NCBI GenBank assembly: GCA_020161365.1
Contig: JAIUNU010000016.1
Coordinates: 1 to 64,000, forward strand
Reading direction: 5' to 3'
Origin: Pseudomonadota bacterium
GTDB lineage: Bacteria > Pseudomonadota > Alphaproteobacteria > Caulobacterales > Caulobacteraceae
DNA length: 64,000 nt
The notes beneath the pieces are model-generated. The model ran no database searches and was not told the DNA's origin. It saw nothing but the letters and a program-made list of their open reading frames with translations. Shown here in pieces: positions 42,209 to 51,056 of this stretch; positions within the stretch are counted from its first letter, which is position 1, and the number at the start of each line of letters is the position of its first letter. Both the position numbers and the translations under genes were made by a program.

Positions 42209-44209
42209 TCAGGCCGCGGCGACGGTCGACGACGGAACGTCTGTTTCGGGCTCGGTCTGAAGCTCGGTCCGCGCCTCAGGCTCGGCCCCGGGCTCCGCCC
42301 CGGTCTCTTCGACCTCGACGGGCGCCGTCCAGGCCAGGACCGGCGGGGTCCATTGGCGCTGGGCGGCCGCCTCGGCGACGAAGACGACCAGCTCGTCCTT
42401 CTTCAAGGTCGCGGCGCGATCGTCCTCGACCTGCATCTGATCGAGCATCGCCAGCAGTTGGGCCTTGGAATGGACCGCCAGGAAGCCTTGATCCGGCGTC
42501 CAGTGGAGGCTGAGATCGGCGTCGCAGAGGGCGGCGATCTCGGCGGCCTCGGCGCGAGCCCCATGTCGCAGCAGGCTGGTGCGCTCCTCGCGAACATTGA
42601 GACTGAGAGCGACCAGCTCGGCCAACAGCGCCATCTTCTCGCCATGCGCCAGCTGATCGATGAAGGCGATCGGCCGCAGCCCCGAGGCCAGATAATCGGC
42701 CCGCCGCGCCTCCAGCCGACCACGCACCTCGCCGTCCAGCGCCGGATGGACGGGCATGGCGCCCCACCCATAGGCGGCCGTCGTCACCATCAGGGCCGAC
42801 TCGCATTGATAGACGTGACCCTTCAGCGCCAGGTGCTTGAAGAGCTGAGCCAGCAGGGCGGTCAGGGCCGCGCCAGGGTGGTCGGCCAGGTCGCGGATCA
42901 GACCGCGCGTCGCCAGATCCGTCCGGGTCTGATGAAGACTGTGCTTGACCCCCTCGACCACGACCACGGCCTGTGGCGTGACGAGCTCCACGACCCTGGA
43001 CGCGCCGGCGTCCTGCTCATCGTCGCCATCCTCTTCCGGCGCGTCTTCGACATCCTCCTCCGGCGCCGGAAGGGCGTAGAAGGTGACGTCCACGCCCAGG
43101 TCGGCGCTAGGGGCCAGAAGCACCGCCCCGAGGACCTGACGGGTCAGGGCCGCTTGGGCCAGTTGCTGACGCGCGGCCAGGACATTGGCGATCAGATCGA
43201 TGGCGCCGTCCGCGTCCATCGGCCCCTGACGCAGGATCGCCGTCTCTTCGTCGAGCCGTGCGCGCGCCTTGGTGCGGGCGGTCTTCTGCGCCTCGGTCAG
43301 ATCTCCATGATAGACGTAGGGGAGGCTCTCGAACCCCTCGGGTGCGCGATAGCCGCTGTCGGGGCCGACATAGGCCGCCAGGCCCTGGGCCTTGTAGGCC
43401 TCGATCAGCGGCGCGATCCGGACGCGCCATTGAGCGTCGAGGATTTCCGGGTCGAGCACCTGGTCAGGCAGTTCACCGAAGAGGTCCGAACCCAGGCGGC
43501 CGCCGGCCTGGAGATAGCGGGCCGCCCCGACCAGGGCGAAGCGGCCGTCCTGGACGGTCACCTGGCCGACCTCCAGCAGGTTGCGCAGCTGATAGTCCTG
43601 GAAATGGCCGTCCAGCGCGTTCTGAGCCAGTTGGGCCTGCTGCTTCTTGTCGGCGACCCGCGCGAAGCCTCGCACCTGCCTGAGGGTCAGCTTGCCTTGG
43701 CGCAGCGCCGCCAGCACCAAGGGGTGGACGCCGGCCAGCGCCTCCAGGCGCTTGATCTCCAGTTCCGAATAGCCCAGCGAGGCGGCGATGAACGCGGTGT
43801 CCATCTTGGCTTTGCGAAACTTGCCGATGGCCGCGATGATGGCGGCGACATGGACCGGGGCGTGCTCGGCGTTGGGCAGGACGATCGCCGCGGCCTGAGC
43901 GGCCTTGTCGGCGACCAGGAGGCAGTCGATCTCGTAGTCCTGGCCGATCACACCGCGCTCGAGCAGCAACAACAGGGCCATGCGCCGGCGGCGACCGTCC
44001 AGGGCCATGTATTCCAGTTCGGACCTGCGGCCCGGTCGGACGATGGGCGGGATCAGCACGCCGGCGGCGGCGATGGTGTCTGCCAATTGCGGCACGCCGT
44101 CGTCGGCCGGCTCGTCAAACCGCAGATTCTCCGGAGCCAGGCCGAACTGGTCCAGGCGGACGCGCACGCGGACGGGCTCGGCGCGGTCGGCGGGGGTCGA
44201 GGTGGTCAT
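42209..44209 (-). CDS. parB: ParB/Spo0J-family protein (large plasmid form)
   Basis: A 666-aa protein. The N-terminal ParB/Srx fold has LADTIAAAGVLIPPIVRPGR and YMALDGRRRRMALLLLL. The HTH region follows with FIAASLGYSELEIKRLEALA. The rest is a long extension with an acidic segment (EEDGDDEQDAG) and a Pro/Glu-rich tail. This large type is common on plasmids with Toprim and helicase neighbours and is not paired with a ParA here. It may act in segregation or as a nuclease/CTPase-type regulator. Confidence 0.82.
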   Translation of the reverse strand: MTTSTPADRAEPVRVRVRLDQFGLAPENLRFDEPADDGVPQLADTIAAAGVLIPPIVRPGRRSELEYMALDGRRRRMALLLLLERGVIGQDYEIDCLLVADKAAQAAAIVLPNAEHAPVHVAAIIAAIGKFRKAKMDTAFIAASLGYSELEIKRLEALAGVHPLVLAALRQGKLTLRQVRGFARVADKKQQAQLAQNALDGHFQDYQLRNLLEVGQVTVQDGRFALVGAARYLQAGGRLGSDLFGELPDQVLDPEILDAQWRVRIAPLIEAYKAQGLAAYVGPDSGYRAPEGFESLPYVYHGDLTEAQKTARTKARARLDEETAILRQGPMDADGAIDLIANVLAARQQLAQAALTRQVLGAVLLAPSADLGVDVTFYALPAPEEDVEDAPEEDGDDEQDAGASRVVELVTPQAVVVVEGVKHSLHQTRTDLATRGLIRDLADHPGAALTALLAQLFKHLALKGHVYQCESALMVTTAAYGWGAMPVHPALDGEVRGRLEARRADYLASGLRPIAFIDQLAHGEKMALLAELVALSLNVREERTSLLRHGARAEAAEIAALCDADLSLHWTPDQGFLAVHSKAQLLAMLDQMQVEDDRAATLKKDELVVFVAEAAAQRQWTPPVLAWTAPVEVEETGAEPGAEPEARTELQTEPETDVPSSTVAAA

Positions 44210-44244
44210 GGTCTTGCTTTCCCGAGCCCGGGCAAGGCCTATCC

Positions 44245-45171
44245 TCACCGTTCGGGCTCGCCCGGCTCCGCCCCGCCTTTCTCCTCCCGGGCGCCGCCGC
44301 TCATGGCCACGTCGTTCCAGTCCCCAAAGCCGATCGGCGGCAGGGACAGGCGCGTACGAACCCCCAGGCCGCGCAGGGCCCGGGCCAGGGCCGCGGCCGC
44401 CGCCTCGCCCGCCTTGCCCCGGTCGGCGGCGATGGTCACCGAGCGCACGCCCGGCGGCGGCCGCCAGGCCCGAAGATTGCCGGTCGAGAGCAGAGCCCAG
44501 GCCGGCAGGGCAAATCTCGACCGCGCTGACAGGGCCGTGAAGAGCCCCTCGGCGACCACCATGTCAGGGGCCGGCGCGTCCAGACGCACGGCGCTGCCCG
44601 CCGGCACCACCCCGACGGTCTTGCGTGGCAGGCGCAGGGTTTCGGTGCGTCGGCCGGCCTGGGTCAGATAGGTCAGCTCGATCCCGGCCAACGCCCCTTG
44701 CGGATCGGTGATGGCGGCCATCAGCGCCGGCCGCGTCGCCGGACCGGGTCGGTAGACCGACAGCGGCGCAAGGCCGTGATGGCGCAGCACCTGAAAGCCG
44801 GGAAGGGGGCCGCTGATCTTGCGGGCGCGGCAGTAGCGCTCGGACGGCGTGCGGGCGATCGCGCGTCCCGCCCGCCAAAGCTGGCCGGCGACCGCGCGCC
44901 GCTCGGCTTCGGACCGACGCGCCGCAACGAACCGGGCGTCATCCTGGCCGTCAGCGCCTTGAAGTGCGGTCAACAGGCCCTGGTCGCGCAGGAAATCGCG
45001 GACCTGGCGCCAGTCTCCGGCGCCGAAGGTGTGGATGAGCAGGCGCTCGCCGTCGAGCAGAAGCGAAACGGAGCGGTCGGCCTGGCTGTGGCCCGGCGCG
45101 GGGATGTTGGCGCGCCGCCCGCCGGCGTACAGCTCGCCGCCTAGGCGTTGGACGATCGTGCGAAGGGACAT
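44245..45171 (-). CDS. Toprim-domain primase-like protein
   Basis: A 308-aa protein. It starts MSLRTIVQRLGGELYAGGRR with GHSQADRSVSLLLDGERLLIHTF, the N-terminal pattern of DUF7146-type proteins. The Toprim part has MVVAEGLFTALSA (catalytic Glu) and VTIAADRGKAGEAAA (Asp). It resembles the DNA-synthesis starter proteins of phages and plasmids. Short leader hairpin at 45185-45200. parB starts 36 bases downstream, so the two are probably one unit. Confidence 0.8.
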   Translation of the reverse strand: MSLRTIVQRLGGELYAGGRRANIPAPGHSQADRSVSLLLDGERLLIHTFGAGDWRQVRDFLRDQGLLTALQGADGQDDARFVAARRSEAERRAVAGQLWRAGRAIARTPSERYCRARKISGPLPGFQVLRHHGLAPLSVYRPGPATRPALMAAITDPQGALAGIELTYLTQAGRRTETLRLPRKTVGVVPAGSAVRLDAPAPDMVVAEGLFTALSARSRFALPAWALLSTGNLRAWRPPPGVRSVTIAADRGKAGEAAAAALARALRGLGVRTRLSLPPIGFGDWNDVAMSGGAREEKGGAEPGEPER

Positions 45172-45184
45172 GGTCTTCTCCATC

Positions 45185-45200
45185 GGCCGCCCCTGCGGCC
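45185..45200 (-). promoter_or_regulatory. Leader hairpin of the Toprim gene
   Basis: Stem GGCCGC/GCGGCC with loop CCCT, 14 bases before the start; the purine tract GAGGAAAGGAAGGGACGGG lies upstream. Member of the leader-hairpin family. Confidence 0.45.
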
Positions 45201-45320
45201 TCGACCGGTCCCGTCCCTTCCTTTCCTCTTTTTGATCCCGTTCGTCGGCCTTGGCCTCAAACCAAAAAGGAGATGCGCCGCACCGCGACGCATCCCCCTG
45301 TCTGGTCTGAAGCCTGGCGC

Positions 45321-45785
45321 CTAGGCGACCAGGCGCAAGCGCTCGCGCAGGCGCGCGACGCGGCGCTCCACGGCCTTTTCCGACAGGCCCATCGGGTCGC
45401 CCGCCTCGGCGTAGGTGTCGCCCAGGCCGATGCGTTCGAGCAGGGCCCACTCGGCCGAGGTCGTGCTTTCGCGGATCCGCTCGAGCGCGCGGGCCGCGTC
45501 CAGGGCCGGCTCTCCGGGCGGCTGGACCGCCTCGACGAGGTGGGGCTTGTAGTGCGCCTCGAGGATGGCGGCCCGACGCCGCGCGGTAGCGGCCAGATTG
45601 CGCCGCCAATTGCGCGACATGGTCTCGAGCGCGGATTCCGACATCGGTCGAACGCCGGCCTGGATGATGTCGAGGAGGTTGTCGGCGGCTTGGTCGGCCG
45701 CCCAGTAGTAGGGATCGATTTGGCGCCGATCCGCGCGCTTCTGGGCGCGCGCGTAGGCGTCCCAGACAGAGGCCGCAGCCTTCAT
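45321..45785 (-). CDS. Small HTH-like protein (154 aa)
   Basis: A mainly helical protein. The C-terminal 40 residues, DTYAEAGDPMGLSEKAVERRV followed by ARLRERLRLVA, look like a sigma region 4 or LuxR-type helix-turn-helix. The rest is Ala/Arg-rich. ATG 45785 has AAGGAA upstream. It may regulate the primase/ParB unit downstream. No family is recognised. Confidence 0.55.
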   Translation of the reverse strand: MKAAASVWDAYARAQKRADRRQIDPYYWAADQAADNLLDIIQAGVRPMSESALETMSRNWRRNLAATARRRAAILEAHYKPHLVEAVQPPGEPALDAARALERIRESTTSAEWALLERIGLGDTYAEAGDPMGLSEKAVERRVARLRERLRLVA

Positions 45786-45984
45786 CTTCAAGTTCCTTCT
45801 GGTTATCTCGGACGCTGTGCCGAGCTGGGGATGACAGGCGATCCGAACTGACGGCGGGCCGCGCCGAACGCCCGAACGCTATTGTTCGAGGGCCGGCTGG
45901 GTGCGGCGCGCAGGCAGGCCTGAGCGACTGTCGAAAGGCGTATACCACATCAAGCGGAGGTGTTCACCCCGCCTTGATCGTCTT

Positions 45985-47862
45985 CTAGGTGGTCAGCATC
46001 TGCACACGCATGGCTTCGGACCACTCCTTCTGCAGGGTCTTGAAGGCCTCGCCGCGCTCGTCCTCCGCGCCCGAGGTCAGCTGGCTCTGCGCCCGCGCCA
46101 GGCTGAGCAGAACCAGCTGCAGCATCACCACCAGCTCGGAGTTGCACGGGACAGCGTCGCCGTCGTCGTCCTCGGCCTCGGCCTCGGCCGTCGGCCGCGA
46201 GCCCAGCTCCACCAGCGGCTTGTACAGCTTCTCGTAGAACGGGTGAGCGCTGTTGATGGTCAAGATGACCTTCCCGAAGCGATACTCGACATTGTAGAAC
46301 GGCCAGAACTCGTCGTGCACGAAGTGGGTGACGTAGGTCGACTGTTCGATCCGCGAGAAGGCGGCGTCTTCGGTCTCGCCCGGCCGCTTGACCATCATGG
46401 CCAGGGTCCGAAGGTTCTCGGCCAAGGCCTGCTTTTCCTCCGTGGTCTGAGGCGCGGGGACGGGAAGCGACTTGGGTTGCAGTCCATCGGCGGCGTTGGC
46501 GCGACGTTCGCCCTCGGTCAGCTGGCCGCTCGCCGATTTCTTCAGCCGCTCGGGGGCGGCCTGAGCGATGCTCTGCCGCGTCGCCGACACCTCCTTCTCG
46601 ATATGGGCGCTGATCGCGTCGTAGACGTACTTCTTGGGACGCACGCCCTGCTTGTTCATGGCCACGCCCATGGCCTCGTCCAGTTCGGCGGGGAAGTCGA
46701 TCTGGATGCGAAGCCAATAGTTGTTGTTGGACCACTTGCCGATCAGCTGGGTCGGAGTGCCGGCGAAGACCTCGCGATCGGCGCGCATGAACGACACGAT
46801 CGAGCTGCTGTAGACCTGCAGCTCATTGGTCAGGACCCGCTTGGCGATCGCGCCCTTCCATTCCTCGATCGGCAGGCGATAGAGCCTGACCGAGACAGGC
46901 GCCGTCTTCGTGCTGTCCTCCTGCACCGGGATCTCGATCCGCTCCCAGGCCTGCACCAGGCGGCTTCGGCGCTCTTCAATCTCGAGTTCGGCGAGGATCT
47001 TGGTGTAACGCTCGGACGGACGCCAGAAGGTCGGATCGAAGGCTTCCACCGGCCGGTTGTTGATGAAGATCTTCACGCCGCGCTCGATGTAGCGGCGATA
47101 GACACGGGCGATGTCCTTGACCGCGTTGTCGACCAGGGCCTTGGCCGTCTTGTAGGTCAGGCGATCGCAGTCGGGCATGAACACGATCGTGCCGTGCTGG
47201 CCGAGATTGTCGTAGAGGTCGCCGATGCTGTCGGCGAACAGGCGCTGGTTTTCGTTGGGGTTTTTCGGATAGACCAGCGGCGTGGTCAGAATCCGCGTGA
47301 CCTCGGTCGGAAGGCTGTCGGAGAACGTCGGCTCGGGCAGCTCGATCAGGTTGCGCTTGTCCTGGCTGATCTCGAAGACGTCGAGGGTCATCTGATAGAA
47401 GGCGCGCGCCTCCTGCCAGGAGTAGATCTCCAGCACCGGGCTCATGCTCAGCGCCGCGGCCTTCATGCCGACCCCGAACCGGCCGATGCCCTTGCGGTTT
47501 TCGAAGACCATCGAGCCGCCGAAGGCGGTGGCCACCTGGAGGGTGTTGGGCGACATGCCCTGGCCGTCGTCCAGGACCATGACGTCGACAGCGGTCTTGT
47601 CGCGGTCCTTGCGCTGGTTGAAATAGATGTGGACGTGCTTGGCGCCCCACTGCAGGGCGTTGTCGACGTGCTCGCACACCGCCGAGGTGGTGTCGTTATA
47701 GCCGACGTCGCGCATCGAATTGACCAGGGTCTGGCCCAGGAAGAGGGGCACCTTGGCCCCCTCCTTGTGCACCCGTTGCAGGATGGCGGTCGGCGCGCCC
47801 TTGCCCCAGTCCATCGGGGCGGCGCGGGTTTCCTCGGAAACCGAAATGGTCTCGTCGCTCAT
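45985..47862 (-). CDS. GHKL ATPase (paraMORC/Hsp90-like)
   Basis: A 625-aa protein. The Bergerat fold has the N-box CEHVDNALQWGA (63-74), G1 VLDDGQGM (97-103) and G2 KGIGRFGVGMKAAA (124-137). The middle part continues with an S5-like domain and a helical C-terminus with an acidic patch. Similar ATPases occur in DNA repair (MutL, gyrase B) and in conflict-related paraMORC proteins. The position between RepC and the primase argues for DNA handling at replication or transfer. Leader hairpin at 47883-47900. Confidence 0.8.
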   Translation of the reverse strand: MSDETISVSEETRAAPMDWGKGAPTAILQRVHKEGAKVPLFLGQTLVNSMRDVGYNDTTSAVCEHVDNALQWGAKHVHIYFNQRKDRDKTAVDVMVLDDGQGMSPNTLQVATAFGGSMVFENRKGIGRFGVGMKAAALSMSPVLEIYSWQEARAFYQMTLDVFEISQDKRNLIELPEPTFSDSLPTEVTRILTTPLVYPKNPNENQRLFADSIGDLYDNLGQHGTIVFMPDCDRLTYKTAKALVDNAVKDIARVYRRYIERGVKIFINNRPVEAFDPTFWRPSERYTKILAELEIEERRSRLVQAWERIEIPVQEDSTKTAPVSVRLYRLPIEEWKGAIAKRVLTNELQVYSSSIVSFMRADREVFAGTPTQLIGKWSNNNYWLRIQIDFPAELDEAMGVAMNKQGVRPKKYVYDAISAHIEKEVSATRQSIAQAAPERLKKSASGQLTEGERRANAADGLQPKSLPVPAPQTTEEKQALAENLRTLAMMVKRPGETEDAAFSRIEQSTYVTHFVHDEFWPFYNVEYRFGKVILTINSAHPFYEKLYKPLVELGSRPTAEAEAEDDDGDAVPCNSELVVMLQLVLLSLARAQSQLTSGAEDERGEAFKTLQKEWSEAMRVQMLTT

Positions 47863-47882
47863 GTTGAAGTCCTTTTGGCTAT

Positions 47883-47900
47883 GACGCTGCTGTTAGCGTC
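47883..47900 (-). promoter_or_regulatory. Leader hairpin of the GHKL ATPase gene
   Basis: Stem GACGCT/AGCGTC with a 6-base loop, 20 bases before the start. Member of the leader-hairpin family. Confidence 0.45.
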
Positions 47901-48025
47901 CCAAGGAGGTCGAAGAAGCGGCCTCACCTTCTATGGTGGATAAGCAGGGCCGTTCCCCCCGCATCAGATCAGATTTTTTGGCGATCCGCGCCCTTGCGCG
48001 AACAAGAGCCGCCAAGCCCCCCATC

Positions 48026-49279
48026 TCATCGCTCCGCGCGCCTGGGCGGGGTTTTCCCGAACCGGTCCTTCAGGCCATAGAGGCTGGGCAGCAGGTGCAG
48101 GCACCCGACCTTCTCGCGTTCGCACATGGCGCGCAGATAGCCGCCGGCCGAGCTCCTGATCTCACCGTCCTTCCAGCGGGCCAGGACCGTGGCCAGGGCG
48201 ACGGCCGCCCGGTTTCGACCCATCACGTCACGCGCTTCGCGCATGGCCGACAGATTGATCCCCATCAGGGGGGCTGCGCGAGCGACGGCGTCGACCAGGT
48301 CCTCCCACGACGCGCCGGCCAGGTCGTCCAGATAGTCGGCGGTCTCGGGCACGGCCTCCAGCACCAGCGACAGCGGGATCACCTCGTCGCTGACCGGCGC
48401 CTCCACCCGCGCGGTTTCAGCGGGCGACGGCGACGAGGCCGATCGCGCCGAGGGCTCGACTACCTCTCGCCGAAGAGATGAATACGTTGATCCTTCAGAT
48501 CTTGGCTGGGTTGTAGGTTCTTTCTGGGCTTCGTCCATGACGCCCCTGGGCTCAGATTGACCTTCCTGACGAGCCTTGACCCAGGCCGCGTCCACGGCGG
48601 CCAGCAGCGCCTGGAACGTCTCATGCAGCGCCTCGAGCTCTCCAAGAGAGGGGGTTCGAGGGAGTCGGCCCAGCGCCTGATCGACCGCCCCATGCCAGTC
48701 GAACCCGCCATAGCCGCAATGAAGCGCGTCGGCGCAGACCGTGCGGATCTCACGCCGGATCTCGCCCAGCTTGCGCTTCAAATGCCTGCGCTGGGCCTGC
48801 TCCAGGCCTCGGGCGGCCGCCAGGTCGGCGAACTCGTCCCAGCGCACGGCCAGCGGGGCCAGATCAAAGCCGAAGGCCTCCAGGATATGGCCGCGATCGT
48901 CGCGATAGCCCCAGCGTTTGCCGTTGCCGCTGTCCTTCATGTGGACCAGGCCCGCGCGCACCGCCGATCGGATCAGGCCCTGGATGCAGCTGCGCGAGCG
49001 CTGCAGCTCCTCGCAGAGCGCGTCGTTGGACGGCCAGGCGATCGGCCGGGTGCGGCCGATCCAGTCTTGTTCGGCGGTCACCCGCACCAGGGCGCGCACC
49101 AGGCGCACGACCCCGTCGCCGAGCCCCAGCCGAGGCGCGGCCCGCTCGAAACGATCGAGCAGCATGGCCTTGGAGATGCCTTCCGGCAGCCCCTGGTAGG
49201 TGTCGGCGAGCTTGGCGGCCGCCCATTGGGCGTCCGCCAGACGGCGCACGTCACCGATCCCGTTCGAGACGGTCTGCAT
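48026..49279 (-). CDS. repC: RepC-type replication initiator
   Basis: A 417-aa protein. The N-terminal RP-C domain has LPEGISKAMLLDRFERAAPR and the winged-helix IAWPSNDALCEELQRSRSCI. A long middle stretch and the C-terminal LARWKDGEIRSSAGGYLRAM match RepC proteins of repABC plasmids, where RepC starts replication within its own gene. No RepA/RepB pair precedes it here; the leader instead contains a probable antisense RNA and its terminator. A second initiator with iterons is at 12-13 kb. Confidence 0.83.
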   Translation of the reverse strand: MQTVSNGIGDVRRLADAQWAAAKLADTYQGLPEGISKAMLLDRFERAAPRLGLGDGVVRLVRALVRVTAEQDWIGRTRPIAWPSNDALCEELQRSRSCIQGLIRSAVRAGLVHMKDSGNGKRWGYRDDRGHILEAFGFDLAPLAVRWDEFADLAAARGLEQAQRRHLKRKLGEIRREIRTVCADALHCGYGGFDWHGAVDQALGRLPRTPSLGELEALHETFQALLAAVDAAWVKARQEGQSEPRGVMDEAQKEPTTQPRSEGSTYSSLRREVVEPSARSASSPSPAETARVEAPVSDEVIPLSLVLEAVPETADYLDDLAGASWEDLVDAVARAAPLMGINLSAMREARDVMGRNRAAVALATVLARWKDGEIRSSAGGYLRAMCEREKVGCLHLLPSLYGLKDRFGKTPPRRAER

Positions 49280-49287
49280 TTCCTGCT

Positions 49288-49301
49288 CCTCCTTGGGGAG
49301 G
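49288..49301 (-). promoter_or_regulatory. Leader hairpin of repC
   Basis: Stem CCTCC/GGAGG with loop TTGG, 8 bases before the start codon. The GGAGG arm competes with ribosome binding. Member of the leader-hairpin family. Confidence 0.5.
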
Positions 49302-49380
49302 CCGCGGGCGCACAGGTTCCCGTCGCGCGAACGCGCGTTTTTGATTGCGGCGATGTCGGTGATTCGGTTAGAAAGAGCAG

Positions 49381-49462
49381 GACTTGAGAGCTCGGGCGGG
49401 ACGCCAATCCCGTCTAGCGAATGACCTGGAGAGCCCGGCGCGTTTCGGCGAGCCGGGTTTTT
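49381..49462 (+). ncRNA. Candidate antisense ctRNA of repC
   Basis: On the plus strand, opposite the repC leader, lie two stem-loops: CGGGA/TCCCG with loop CGCCAA (49397-49412 region) and CCCGGC/GCCGGG followed by TTTTT (49434-49462). A weak -35-like TTGATT lies at 49341-49346. repABC plasmids encode such a small RNA antisense to the repC leader that limits copy number. The 5' end is not readable with certainty. Confidence 0.5.
49433..49462 (+). terminator. Rho-independent terminator of the candidate ctRNA
   Basis: Stem CCCGGC/GCCGGG, 12-base loop, then TTTTT on the plus strand. It is the clearest intrinsic terminator in the window and has no protein gene in front of it. Confidence 0.75.
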
Positions 49463-49699
49463 CTATGCGCTCACGGCACGGTTCCTTTCCGATTGCCCCC
49501 GCTCGAAGTACTCGCGAAGCGCTTGCTCCAGAGCCGCCGTGCGGTTGGTGAAACCGCGCCCGTCCTTCATCGCATCGAGCCTGTCGATGAGATCCCTATC
49601 CACCAGCGCGTTCAGTTGTCCCTTGCCGCGCGCCCGGGCCTCGGCCCGGAGACGCTTCTGGTACTGCGCGTGATATTCGAGGTCGCGTGCGGTCGTCAT
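49463..49699 (-). CDS. Small RHH/CopG-like protein
   Basis: A 78-aa protein. QLNALVDRDLIDRLDAMKDG followed by GFTNRTAALEQALREYFE is the strand-helix-helix of CopG/Arc-type repressors. The N-terminus is basic. It sits between the trb operon and the repC leader, transcribed towards repC, so repression of repC or of the trb genes is possible. Confidence 0.65.
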   Translation of the reverse strand: MTTARDLEYHAQYQKRLRAEARARGKGQLNALVDRDLIDRLDAMKDGRGFTNRTAALEQALREYFERGQSERNRAVSA

Positions 49700-49826
49700 G
49701 GCGTCGACGATAAGATCGCGATTCCGGCGGGCGGAACTAATAAAGGTGACCGACCAATACCCGGGATGCGCGAATAAACGTCTTGAATTGAAGAAGAATC
49801 GGACTCGCGGGCCGAGTCGCGCCGCA

Positions 49827-51056
49827 TCAGCGACCTCCCACGACTTCAGGCGGCAGGATCAGGTCTTTGTCGACCATGACCCGCACTGGAAAGCCCGGGC
49901 GGATGCGCAATGTCGGGGCGCGCTGCAGATCGCGCTCGACCAGGCCCTGGCCGGTCTGGCTGGCCTGGGAGGCGATCCCGCCGGCGCCGTCCTGCAGGAC
50001 CAGATTGTCGCTGCCGCGGGCGATGCTGTTCTGGGCCGCGGCCCCGCCGATCGAGATCAGGGTCGACAGGCCGATGGCCCGGGCCAAGACCGGCAGGTGG
50101 GTGTCGACCTTGTCCCTCAGGCCCGCCGTCCCGGTCGCATCGGCCCCGGTCATGCCGGCCAGGTCCACCGACCGTCCGGAGGGCCAGATCAGGCGCGTCC
50201 AGACCAGCAGCACCCGATCCTGACCATAGCCGACCCGGCTGTCGTACTTGCCGATCAGCCGCGCCCCCTGCGGGATCAGCAGCACACGGCCGGTGCGATG
50301 GTCGAACACCGGCTCGGTGACCTGGGCGGTGACCAGACCGGGCAGGTCGGAGTTGAGGCCCGTGATCAGGGCCGCCGGGATGACCGTTCCGGCCTTGACC
50401 TCGTAGGGCGACAGCGCCGCCTGGGGCAGGCTGGGCGCATAGGTCGGACCGGCCGCGCCGGTCCGGGCGATGAACGCCTCCTTGGGACGAGCCCCGTCGC
50501 CCGGCGTGGCGGTCGCGGCCGTCACGTCCAGGGGAAGGTCGGCGCCGGCCGGCGCGGAGGCCTGGGTCGCGGCCCCCGGGGCGCCGCCGAAAAACGGCCC
50601 GGCCCGGCGGGCGGCCTCGCGCTCCTCGGCCCGTTGGCGGGCGACAGCGTCGGGCGGGGCGGCGGGGGCGAGCGGCCCGGTCGGCGCACCAGGCGTCTGG
50701 CCAGGTGAAGTCCCAGCGGGGCCTGGCCCCGGCGCGGCGGGCGCGAACGGCGAGGGTTTGGGCGGGGGCAGGTCGCCATAGGTCGCCGGCAGGCGCTCGT
50801 CGATCGGCGCGCTCGTGGCGGCCTCAGGGCTGGTTTGGGGCTCGGCCGGCGGCCTGGCGGCCTTGCGGCCGCCGCCGAAGGCGATCAGGAAGCCGATCCC
50901 GACCAGCAGCAGGACGCCCAGCACGCCCGCCAGGATCACCGCGGGCCGATAGCGGGCGATCGGCCGGCGCGGCGCTTCGAGCACCGAGCGCGGCGAAGCC
51001 TTGGCCGAGGCCGGCGCCTCGGGCTCCCCGGTGACATCGCCGCGGGCCGGGCTCAC
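49827..51056 (-). CDS. trbI: TrbI, VirB10-like channel protein
   Basis: A 409-aa protein. One membrane helix near residues 40-60 (AVILAGVLGVLLLVGIGFLIA), a Pro-rich linker, and the C-terminal VirB10 domain with IPAALITGLNSDLPGLVTAQV, ARLIGKYDSRVGYGQDRVLL and RVMVDKDLILP. It bridges the inner and outer membranes. The GTG at 51056 overlaps the trbG stop (GTGA). Last gene of the trb operon. Confidence 0.92.
   Translation of the reverse strand: MSPARGDVTGEPEAPASAKASPRSVLEAPRRPIARYRPAVILAGVLGVLLLVGIGFLIAFGGGRKAARPPAEPQTSPEAATSAPIDERLPATYGDLPPPKPSPFAPAAPGPGPAGTSPGQTPGAPTGPLAPAAPPDAVARQRAEEREAARRAGPFFGGAPGAATQASAPAGADLPLDVTAATATPGDGARPKEAFIARTGAAGPTYAPSLPQAALSPYEVKAGTVIPAALITGLNSDLPGLVTAQVTEPVFDHRTGRVLLIPQGARLIGKYDSRVGYGQDRVLLVWTRLIWPSGRSVDLAGMTGADATGTAGLRDKVDTHLPVLARAIGLSTLISIGGAAAQNSIARGSDNLVLQDGAGGIASQASQTGQGLVERDLQRAPTLRIRPGFPVRVMVDKDLILPPEVVGGR

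Noticed and set aside
42203..44671. Long plus-strand open frame (822 codons) opposite parB
   Set aside because: It is the antisense of a gene with clear ParB motifs; the translation is low-complexity and shows no family features.
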